Of a stretch of 64,000 bases of DNA, positions 54,057-64,000 are shown one piece after another (position 1 is the first letter of the stretch; every line of letters begins with the position of its first letter). The stretch spans positions 69,447,697-69,511,696 of the forward strand of contig NC_059072.1 in NCBI RefSeq assembly GCF_020497125.1. The letters run 5' to 3'. Both the position numbers and the translations under genes were made by a program. Source of the stretch: Mauremys mutica. Taxonomy: Eukaryota; Chordata; Testudines; Geoemydidae. The notes under the pieces are model-generated. The model saw nothing but the letters and a program-made list of their open reading frames with translations. It did not search any database and was not told the origin of the DNA.

Positions 54057-54660
54057 GCCAAAGGCCCTGATCCACAAAGGGATTTAGGCATTGCAATGCC
54101 TAATTTACAGGTGGCTGGAAAATCACTAGACTCCACAAAGCCTGGGTAAGGTGCCTAGGCTTCCTATACAAAGAATGAGGAGAGACAGGTGCCTGAGAAT
54201 GGGATCCACAAAACTCGCTCGCTAGGCGAGGAGCTACCTCAGTCTGTTTCAAGCCCACCCTCTGCCTGATGAAGAGAATGGATTTGAACAGAGCTCTCCC
54301 ACATCCCATATGAGTTCCCTAATCAGTGGGATAAAGGTTATAAGGGTGCCTGAGGTCTTATCCTCCCCTGGCTCAGAGCACAGCTGCTGGATCGGGCACC
54401 ACAGGCAAGGTAGACATTCCCCCATCTGTCTCTGCCTGGCTTTAGGATTGTGCAGGGGCTTAGGCATGAGATAGGTATCCAGACTCCTACCAGAGCCAGC
54501 AGTGTCATGTCCAGGGGCAGAAACGTAGGCATCTAGACAACATTTAGAGCAAAAATGTAGGTACCAGGAGATCTTAGTTGCTTACAGGGTTAAGTAGCAG
54601 CTGCATGGGGGATTTGTGGATTGCAGTAGTGCCTCAAAAGGGTCCTTAGGCATTAAATCC
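54057..54660. repeat. Palindromic GGCCCTGATCCACAAAG repeat with tRNA-like middle
   Basis: The left end has GCCCTGATCCACAAAGGG and TTAGGCATTGCAATGCC. The right end has GGATTTGTGGATTGCAG and CCTTAGGCATTAAATCC, in the opposite sense. The middle (GGATTTGAACAGAGCTCTCCC; CCCTAATCAGTGGGATAAAG) resembles the arms of 6173-6400. It is probably a non-autonomous DNA element; the boundaries are approximate. Confidence 0.5.
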
Positions 54661-55418
54661 TCTATTTTCCCTGTTAGGTTGGCAGGGTTTTAGGACCAGA
54701 AAGGGAAGGATTAACTGAGTGGTTGGAGGAGTGGATGCAGCTGAAAATTGTGAACCTATTAAGCCCCATGGGTATAAAAAGAAAAAAGATGCCCCTAGAG
54801 TGGAGGAAAAGAGCTGTGTGTAGGTTGAGGTCATTCTGGGCTCCTCTGCTTATATCACAGACAGGGCAATAATATTAATTGGGACTTGTCTATAGTATAC
54901 TCTGGAAAAGTGAGAACTTCTTAGTTCCTTTTTTTGGTTCTGGGCATTACTGTCACTATGGCAAATGCTCTTTGAAAACATTAATTGTCACACACACCCC
55001 ATAAGAGAGTAGCGCTATACCATAGAAGTTATACAGGTGAGTAGGCTGAGGTACAAAGAATTAAAAGTGAGTAGGTGTCAGAGTCAGGAAGAGAACCCTG
55101 GAATTCTTATTCCCAGTCCCGTTCTCTAACACTAAACAATGCTGACTCTTAGTTAATTTGATTTCTGTAATCTCCTTCCATAATGTGCCTGTAAATGTTT
55201 GCTAAACCTATATGTGTATTTCAGTGTGACTTTTAACTACAAACCTGAAAATGATGCAAAGCAAATGTAATACAAAATCAAGGGAGTTATTTTCATCAAG
55301 CCCGCAGATTTTTGGAAAATCCTGATTTTATTACAGTTTCAGGAATAAAGGACTCTGGCCCTCTCTTTGTTAAAGGGAAAATTCAGTCAAATAGAAAACA
55401 ATGTATAGTCCCTTAAAC
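54661..55418. other. Unassigned DNA with antisense MIR relic
   Basis: At about 55075-55145 CAGAGTCAGGAAGAGAACCC, TGGAATTCTTATTCCCAGTC and CCGTTCTCTAACACTAAACA resemble an antisense MIR. The rest is unassigned. Confidence 0.45.
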
Positions 55419-56012
55419 CAGTGGTTCTCAAACTTATTTGATCGGGCCTCCCTTTCTTTGTGTCTGTAGTCATTTATGTCATCCCCCCCCACACAAGTAC
55501 GTATACCATCACCCAGCTCTGAAGGCAGAGCGGAGAGCAGTAACTGCTGGCCAGAAGCCCATCTCTGAAGGCAGCATCATGCTAGCAGCAGCACAGAAGT
55601 AAGGAAGGCAATGTGAAAAGTGATATTTGTCATGATCACTTTTCACAGCAGACTTAGTGCCTCACTGCCACCCTTACTTATGCACTGCTGCTGCCTCCCT
55701 GGGGCTGACAGCCTTAGCCCCACATTCGGGGGAGGGGAAGGAGACCCCAAGCCTCCTAGTGAGGGATTCAGGGAGGGGGGAGAGGAGAGCTTGAGTCCAA
55801 GCCCAGGCTCTGGCTGTCAACCCTAGGGTGGTGGGGCTCCAACTGTCCCCTTTACCTCTCCTTCCAGACGTGCACAGCCCATCTGTATGAGCCCCTGCCA
55901 TCTGGGGCAGACAGCCAGAACTCTTCAAAAAAAGAAGCACACAGCTCACCCCTCCCTTGACACATTCCCATGCCTCCCTTAGGAGGCCCTCCCCACAGTT
56001 TGAAAACCACTG
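55419..56012. mobile_element. hAT-type element, 594 bp
   Basis: The ends are CAGTGGTTCTCAAACTTATT and, as the complement of the right end, CAGTGGTTTTCAAACTGTGG. Flanking 8-mers are CCTTAAAC and CTTTAGAC, six of eight identical. The interior shares CAGCTCTGAAGGCAGAGC with the element at 27297. No transposase gene. Confidence 0.82.
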
Positions 56013-59000
56013 CTTTAGACCAATGTAAACCATGAATAAATCACCAATAATTATGGTCCAGATAATCTTCTCTTTGCCTTGTCCATGAGCTTCCATATGT
56101 GACATTTGCTTCAAAATATTGCACTGTGGGTTGGCATCAATGAGCTCTGCCGTCTCACTTCTACAGAAACTGTGGATCTCAGCTGATCCCATGAAGACCC
56201 TGGGCCTCCACACTGTTTCCTCTGCTACTCCCCTGGTCTCATTGCAACAGAGTACTGACAGATCCCATATCCCCATGGGTTCCCTTTGTGGTGGCTCCTC
56301 CTGAACTCCTCATCAGTTAACAAGTCAGCATGAACTTGTTAACTGATGCCCAAAGCAGCTGGTGGGGTGATTGGGGATGTCATGGAGAGCAGCTGTCCCC
56401 TCCTCTCCACCTCTGGCCTCCCTTCTCAACTTCCGTGAGTTTCTATGGGTTCCTGGGAAAGATGGAACCTGATGCTGAGTTGGCTCTCCTCCATTTCATG
56501 CCCATATGTGTGGCTTTGGCTCCCCCTTCCACAATTTCTTGTGTCTTCATTTTGTGGCTAGTCAGATATTCGGTACTAACGGGCCCACTATTTCAGTATG
56601 GTACAGTACAATTTCCCAAATGCAAAACTTCTAAGTTTTCATTACTCTGTATCTTTCTTTCTGCACACTGACACTTTTTTCTGAGGCAATTAGTAAGTCC
56701 CCTGCAGATACCTCTCTTTAAAAAGGACACAAAGCTGACTGACTGAATCTGCACCAACATTTCAAAGAACCAACATAAAGGTACTGCCCAGAGAACCTGA
56801 AATATTTAATAATCATAGATTTATTCTTTGATGTGCCTCCAGTGTGTATTTCAACGGCATTGCTCCCAGGCTCAACACAAGAAGACCTACAAGAGAAAAG
56901 CAAGGAAAGCTGAGGATAGAAACCCACTAGGTTAATGACGTGTTACTAAAAAGTAATCACTTTACTTTGCATCTTTCTGAGTAAAAGCGATCTTCTTACT
57001 GCCCCTAAAGTTACAGCCTGGCAGAATGCAGTGCCCTGTATCTTAAAAACACTTCATCACTGTACAAGATGGGGGTGGGGAAGAACTACAAAGATACAAC
57101 TACAATACTTTATGGTCCTTGAGAGGTATCATGCAGGAAAGGAGGATGATTATGAGTTAAGGATGATTAAATACTAAAGCTGCAAACTTCACAAATGATG
57201 AAACAGCCAAATAAATTGCCAGGGATTTAAACTAGACACATTTAGATTAACAGTACTTCTGTGAGACAGTTTGATAAATGCCTTGAATGTAACACAGCAC
57301 AGCTCTGTCCAGATTTCAAGGAACTTTGCCTTTGGCCACCTGTTTATTAATTGGACTAGTGCATGTCTATACATTGTAAAAATGTCATTCCTCTCCTGTG
57401 GATAAATAGGTGGTTAACTGTAGTTGTATGATATAGGGCTTCCCAGAGAGTAACAGATTCCTTAGCTGGTGTGCAATCGTATCAGTATCAATAAGATTCA
57501 AATAATTAGCAGCAACATATTTATAGAGCAGTCTAGCCTATTATTAAAAAAAACCAAATATACTTTAACAAATAACAGACCTCTTTAATTTTAAGCCAAA
57601 TATTTAGTTTATCTAGATTCAAGATAAATATTTACTGTTCCTCTAAATATTTACTAATCATCCCATTACTTTATTAGGGCCAGATTGTGCTACCCTTTGT
57701 TACAATGAAATAGGCACATTGACTTCAGTGGGACTACTCAGGGTGTAAGGTACTATTAATTTCAGCATGAATGAGGGCAGTACATTCTGACCCTTATGTA
57801 GCAAAAGTAAATATCCGTTGGGACCAAATTATGGTTGCCTTTTCAAGGGTGGGCTGAGGGGACACAAGTGGGTTCTTTCATCCTACAGGATGAGTGCAGA
57901 AGGCAGCCATGATGCAGTTGTTTTATAGACACACAACAGATGCTCCTAACACCACTGGCAGCACTGCACTCCCCAAAGTGTGTATTTGTGCAGCTTGGAA
58001 CTGGAGCAGGGAACATCCTCATGTTCACCCAATATTATTGGGAGAGGCATACACAATAATTTTACTACTGGTGCAGCAAGTGCTGCATTGGAACATGCTC
58101 CCCCTAGGGCCCTGGAGGTATTATGTCAAGCAGATTGTATCAGAACTTGAAATTTCAGCGCCATATATTGGTCAAAATTTCAGCCAAAGATACAAAAATG
58201 AGGGGAGGATCACAGTTCTCTATATTTTGAACAGTTTTAGAACTGGTTGTAATGTTTCAAAATGTCAAAGAATTTCAATGATAAAAATGGGGAAAATGTT
58301 ATGAAAATAATTTTTGCAAAAAAATCATTATCTCCCTTGCCCCCATACTTCAACAAACTCTCGTATTAGGTCCTGCATGATTGCAGTGCCTCCCTCGCCC
58401 CTCTGGGTAGTGCAGGGTCTAACTCCACCACCCAGGCAGTATCGCAGCCACTGAATCTAAATTTAGTTCTTGATTTTTTTCAACAAATCTGGGTTTTAGA
58501 AAATAATTATTTGTTGCCTTTTAAAATATTATATAATTATTTATTAGGCATTTTTGGACATCACATAATCGTTGTCTTAGCCCACATAACCTATTCCAAA
58601 GCTATTGTTTAAACCAATACATTTGGCAATGCTATAAGTAATATTTACTTTTACCTTAAAAGAATTTTAAAAATGTTACCAGGATTTTCTTTGAAGAATT
58701 TATGCAACATTGTACCTATGATAAACAGGTGTCATTGCTTGTCACTTCTTCTCTTTATACATGCAGATAAACCTTCAGAAACACACTATTCATGGCAAAA
58801 TCAGCCCAACTCACTACATTCCACTTTTATTACAGATCTAGAAGTGGTGAATTAGACACATGCAAAAGAAATAAATAGCCTGCTGTTAGCTTTGAAAGTC
58901 AGCCAGCTTACACATAGCATAAAAGCTGAGCTTCATAGACTGTGGCCCTGGCATGGTAAAAACTCATAGTTCTTCATAGCTTAGCTTCATGCATCTTTAC

Positions 59001-59555
59001 ATAAGGGTTTTGTTAAGTCTCCACATTACACCCTGACAATGTACTATCCAGGGAAAAATCACACAATCTCACAAACTTATGGGCTATTGTGCCCCCATTT
59101 CCTTCAAGCCCATTGAAGTCATCCAGAGACTCCAATTAACTTCACTGAGCTTTGGATAAGGCCCTGGACCTACATTAGTGATGGGATTAAACTGATATAA
59201 GTGAAATCTTTTGATCTGGTATCATTGCTTTGTGACAGTTGCTTTAATTGAGAGTAATTAGAGTTTTAAACTACTTTGCCAAAGTGTATATCTTGCTTCA
59301 AAATCTGAGTTTTGCTTCATTTTACTGATTATTTTTAATGTAGTTCTGCCCATAACTTTGAAGCATTTGGCTCTGGAGTATTATATTACATGTTAACTGT
59401 TATGCATATTGACTAATCATTTCTGACTTCATCTATTACATTCATTGCTCTGCATAGTCTGTCCTTAACACTAGGCAACAACTAGACTAAGATGTAGTTA
59501 AGCCAGGTGAAGACAGTAGACCCCTATGCTGTCAGGAGACAAAAGGTACCATGAG
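56013..59555. other. Unassigned non-coding DNA
   Basis: No gene supported over 3.5 kb. At about 57715-57745 there is a single CATTGACTTCAGTGGG motif. Open frames up to 136 codons lack any recognisable motif. Confidence 0.45.
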
Positions 59556-60265
59556 GAGTAGGTGAATGGACATCGTGATCATCTTTCTAAAAGGAGCCTC
59601 TGGCCTCTCACTTCAGTTAAGAACAAATCTGCTGTGTCCCTAGATAAGTTATTCCAGTGCTTAATTCCCTTCACTGTTAATTTATTTTGTTTTATTTCAA
59701 TCCTGAATTTGTTTGGCTTCATCTTCCAAATACTAGATCTTGTTATGCCTTTTCCTTCTAGATTAAAGATATGTCTACTATCAGAAATCTCCTCCTTCTG
59801 GAGCTACTTATAGACCACAAAGAAGCTGTTTAATAACCTTCTCTTAGATAAACTAAATAGGTTGAGCTTCTTAATTTTCTCACCATCAGGCAAGTTTTCC
59901 AGACCTCAAACCATTCTTGTACATTTTTTCTGAACCCTTTCCAATTTTTCCACAGCTTTTTGAAACGTGGGCACCAGAAATGGACACAGGATTCCAGTAA
60001 TGGTTTCATTATTCCAGTACTATATTCAGAGATAATAATGCCCCCCATTTCTATTAGATATTTCCCTGTTTGTATACCAAAAATTGAACTAGCCCTTTTA
60101 GCCATAGCTCTTGTTCAGTTGTTTGTTCATTATAACCTCTAAGACCTTTTCAGAATCACTGCTTTCTCCAAGATACAGTCCCCAATCCTGTCAGTGTGAC
60201 CTACATTTTTTGTTCCTAGATGCATGACTTTGCATTTGGCTGTAATAAAACACAAGTTATTTGCA
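59556..60265 (-). pseudogene. CR1 C-terminal ORF2 and 3' part, antisense
   Basis: The plus strand reads as the complement of CR1: GTGTCCCTAGATAAGTTATT, GAACTAGCCCTTTTAGCC, TGTTCCTAGATGCATGACTT. On the minus strand a frame at 60105-59830 gives MAKRASSIFGIQTGKYLIE and PLLESCVHFWCPRFKKLW, corresponding to the CR1 RT stretch AKRA...[10 protein letters not shown]. It lacks the catalytic RT part and has frame breaks. Confidence 0.78.
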
Positions 60266-63179
60266 GAGCTGATCAAAAATTATGGTGGTTTGGAGCCAGT
60301 TTGAGAGCAAAATTGGCCCTCAGATACTTGCAAAAAGACTTGAAAACCTGTGTACAGCAGAGCAGGGAAGGGAGAAAATGAGAGGCCTGAAAGTCCCTAT
60401 GACCTGTGCTCCAGACAGGGCAGGGGCAAATCCCATGAATACAGACACTTGCAAAAACAAAAAACAGTTTTTCCGAAACATCCCTGCAAACAAATACCCA
60501 TTCACATGAGTATTGACAGAAAAACAAAGGAAAACAAGCAGGAACCAAACAAAATCTAAACATTATTCAAAATGACACCAAACTGTTTATGAAATATCTT
60601 TCATTCAGCACTAATAATAAGGAGAAAGATAATACTCTCCTGCACCTTCAACAGGATGGCCTTACTCAGTGCAGGAAGAGATACTGCTCCAAATAATAAA
60701 TTCTGGATAGCCTATCAGCCTATATAGAGGGTTATGGATTATACCATTGCTGCAATATCTTTCCTGTGCTGGCAGTTGAATGTATTGAACATATGATGGA
60801 TGAATAAATAAATGGAAAAAATGTTACTTCCTCTGACTGGTGTGGTTATTGATCTTTCTAAAAAAACCACACTTTATTTACATTAAGATGGATAATTACA
60901 TTTTTATTCTAATATGTTATGGAAAACAGTTTAGGTAGCTGGGTCTTTGGCACTTATGTGACAGAAACTTAACTGATACTAAGAGCATGCCTGAGTTCCC
61001 ATTTCCTCAGCAACATTCATATAATTTAGCTTTGCAGTATGGTATATACTCTGTAACACGAAATATCTTCCGCTCAGACATACTAGGAGAATATTAGCAA
61101 TAATGTAAGTTCTTTCTCTAGAAGGTTAAAGTGAGAGTGGCAAAAAAAAAATGTTAATGTGTTTTGCAGCTATCACACATCCTGAATGTCAGTGATGTGG
61201 CGAATGCTGCTTACAATTATCTACTGTAGTCTATGTGCCCATTAGGCTGCAAATCAATGTGATGTGATGCTTCTGGCACTTTAATGTCTAGGCATGTTGT
61301 GCTGTTTTGTTACCTTTAGTGGGTAATGGAAGCTTTCACACAGTTACCAATTTTGTGAAACAGATTTTTCTTTTTATTGTCAGAAGGGACACATATTTGG
61401 AACTGTTGGCAGTGATAAAGAAAGAATATTGAGGCACTTCACTGAATCTTTGCTGGCCTTGACTCCTGACCCAGGGAATTTGACTTGTCAGGCTTGGCTC
61501 CATTAACCCATTAAAAAGAGTGGGTAAAACTCTTCATAGTAAGTAATAACCACTTTTTCGATTGGTGTATTCTTTGCAAGCCTTTTCTGATTCTCTTCAA
61601 ATGTATTCTTTATCAGTAAGTATTTGCTGAATAGTTTGGATGAATAGTTTTCAGACAATGAGTTGTCCTCCGGCTGCTTGCTTTGCTTGTTCACTATTTG
61701 TTGCTTATGCTGTGTGGCTGGTTACCTTAGTCACATACTATTTATTCTGCTCCCTGATTAGATTACTGAAACATGTAAGACAAAATGATAAACCAGCAAA
61801 TAATGAATAACTCACTTCTAGTACATGGTTATTGTGTGTAGATATATTTGTTGATGGAAACCCAGTGGTCAGTGTGTGTGGACATATTTGCTGATATCAA
61901 GAATATCCAGAATTATCATAATTAACAACAAAACATTGTAGGAGGGAGTGACCCTAAGAATCCCTCAGTACCAACTCCCAAAGGATTCACTATTCTTTAA
62001 CAGTAAAGTCTGACAGGCCTGTGAAACTCGCTACATCCAATACATTGCTTTCATTGTATTTATCCAAAGAGGGTCAAGTGAGGTCTCTAATCAAAGCTTA
62101 TATCATAAGGATCTCTTCATAATCCTTGTGAGATGTATTTACAGATGATAATCAAGGAGTTCTGTGTATATATACTGGAAAATATGTTTTAAAGTCTAAA
62201 ACAAAGGTGGGTTGACAAGCAAGTTTTGACCAGACAAAGGATGTATATTCACCTCTCTGTCTGGGTTCACATGTAAAATAGGCACTGCAAGCCAACACAA
62301 TGGAAGCCTGTTTGCATATGATATGAATATGAGGGTGCAAAGGTAACATGAAGCCAACGTACCAGGGAACAAATGGAAGGAGTCATCCTCATTCGGGTAC
62401 AAAGCAATGAACTTTGAGGATATAAGGAGAAGGCAAAAGGACACATCTTCATCCTTCACTGAGGAAACAAAAAGAACATTTCTTTTAGCATTCATGAAAG
62501 AGGGATCCCAGCCATGTTGGTTGGAGATGGCGGGAGATTAGTTTATCTCACCTAAAGCACTTTAGATGAAGATTTAGCCTCTTAAAGTTAAGCTTAAATT
62601 CTAAAATTCATGCTATAGTATTTATATGTAACCACTTCTGTTTCCATTGTTATCCCTACTCACTATCTCTTAAATGTTACCCTTTGATAATAAATGTATG
62701 ATTATTTTCACTATAAATATATTTTAGTGCTGTGATGTAGCTGATCCTCAGCTGACGTAAACAAGTTGTTCCCTTAGGGACAGCTTAACTGGTAATTTCT
62801 GTGAGTGCCTAGTGGTTAAGGACTGGACACTGCAAGGGAATACTTCAAGGGGGCTCAGTGATTGGAGGGCACTGATTGTTAACCTGTGGGGCAAAGTAAG
62901 GGATGGCAGAGCCCTGAGGAGATTGCATGGCTAGTAGGCTGGTGGTGTCAGGGAGCTAACTCCCAATTAAGCACATGTAAATCTTCCTCTCACTGGAGAC
63001 ATGGGGGGGGGGAAAGTGACTCACAGTCCTGGGCACCCCAAGAAAGCATCAGAGAGGGATATTAAACTTCATGTTTCAACAAAACTCTAACTATCAGAGA
63101 TCACAATTAGATGTAGGGAGGTAGATTATCTTCCTTCTGCCTACTGTAGGGTTTTACACTTATTTCTGAAGCCTCTACC
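60266..63179. other. Unassigned non-coding DNA
   Basis: No gene or repeat recognised over 2.9 kb. A short poly(A) run lies at 61142-61150 and a G run at 63003-63012. Confidence 0.5.
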
Positions 63180-63243
63180 AGATATGGGATACTGGATTAG
63201 ATGGACCTTGAGTCTGATCCAGTATGGCATTGCTGATGTGTGT
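63180..63243 (+). mobile_element. CR1 3' end fragment
   Basis: GGGATACTGGATTAGATGGA and GTCTGATCCAGTATGGCATT match the tail type at 51700-51755, with more changes. It is a very short, old 5'-truncated insertion. Confidence 0.7.
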
Positions 63244-64000
63244 TACTTATTCTGCTCTCTGCCTGATCCAACAGAGCTTATTTTTTTAGTTCCAGTTTAT
63301 ACTTTCAGCTCTGGAGGTCCCCAAGTTGAATCACTGGTGTCAGCCAACATGGTGGATGTCATGTCTCTAGCTATTTGTGAAACTACTGAGATTTGCAACC
63401 ATTTCTGTGAATACCTGATAATATACAAATCCTCATGAGTGCGTAACATGACCCCATGCACTATAATAAATCAATTTGTCCTTTTTATTCATGAAAATAC
63501 TCACTTTTTTAAAACTACTCCACCAAAACAAATTGTAAATGCAGTGAACTGAATATATAAAACAAATGGTAGCAAGAGCCAATAGGTCTGCAATGATTTT
63601 TTCTTTACTTTTATTTTTCAGCAGAAATATTTAATAAAATTCCCTGGATGCAGATAAACTTACTTTCACCTGAATTGAAGACAGTGTCACCAGGGTCAAA
63701 ATGGGAATGATAAGCACTTTGAGAAAAGGATTGAAGTTTAAGCACGTCCACTTTCTGTATAGCTTCTGTCAACAACTCTGTAACTGTAGTAAAATGTTGC
63801 TGCACATCCAGTCGAAAAAATGGTAAGTTCTAAGACCTACTGGAACACTGGAGGAGTTCTGGAAGAGCTGAGGTTCCTTAGAATTAAAGCCCAGACCAAA
63901 TATCTGGCTATTACCTTCCCCTTTAAATTTGGGGGTGGTTAATGGGTGTGTTTGGAATCTGAATTTAGATCTGGATCTAAATCTTGTAGCTTTGCTCGTC
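63244..64000. other. Unassigned non-coding DNA
   Basis: No gene or repeat recognised to the window end. Confidence 0.5.

Overview
The window is non-coding vertebrate DNA packed with transposable elements. Its repeats point to a turtle, most likely a cryptodire. There are many CR1 LINE fragments, several with the sauropsid 3' tail built on repeated TTCTATGA. There is a tRNA-headed SINE whose head and TTA-repeat tail match, from memory, the cryptodiran Cry/tortoise PolIII SINE. PIF-Harbinger and hAT elements and old MIR/L2 relics are also present. I found no exon of a host protein-coding gene and no rRNA, tRNA gene or CRISPR. Every reading frame that can be assigned to a protein family belongs to a transposable element. 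Species and chromosome cannot be read from the sequence.

Layout. 0-9.1 kb: mostly unassigned DNA with a TA-flanked palindromic MITE (3235-3630), a CR1 carrying a small retroposed repeat (3786-5058) and two microsatellites. 9.1-16.1 kb: a dense block of an antisense L2, a CR1 3' part, then a 4.4-kb autonomous-type Harbinger (10984-15366) with a Cry SINE inside, followed by L2 3' ends. 17.4-22.7 kb: a palindromic element, a Ty3/gypsy pol remnant on the minus strand and a Harbinger MITE. 24-28 kb: hAT-type elements, one split by a CR1 tail. 28.15-33.2 kb: an almost full-length antisense CR1 with three guests (solo LTR, hAT with perfect 8-bp duplication, GC-rich insert). 34-36.3 kb: weak L1-like fragments in opposite orientations. 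38.2-41.95 kb: a hAT with a perfect 8-bp duplication, then the 5' two thirds of another CR1, split by a solo LTR (CTAG duplication) and a GC-rich hAT. 42.7-50.3 kb: MIR, MITEs, a tRNA-derived SINE, a 1.26-kb TG...CA element with a ten-unit tandem array, and a second copy of the small retroposed repeat. 51-64 kb: mostly unassigned DNA with CR1, MIR and hAT pieces.

How the genes relate. The only coherent gene set is in the Harbinger. A DDE transposase lies on the plus strand and carries two frameshifts and one stop. A Myb/SANT-like DNA-binding protein lies on the minus strand in two exons, and its frame is fully open across an in-phase intron. The two genes converge and their AATAAA signals overlap. 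A third open frame lies on the plus strand inside the Myb intron. The CR1 elements carry ORF1 (zinc-finger-like motif plus SGNH esterase) and ORF2 (APE endonuclease plus reverse transcriptase), all broken.

Family names come from motif recognition and memory of reptile repeats, not from a database search. Target-site duplications, termini, splice phases and frame breaks were read directly from the sequence.
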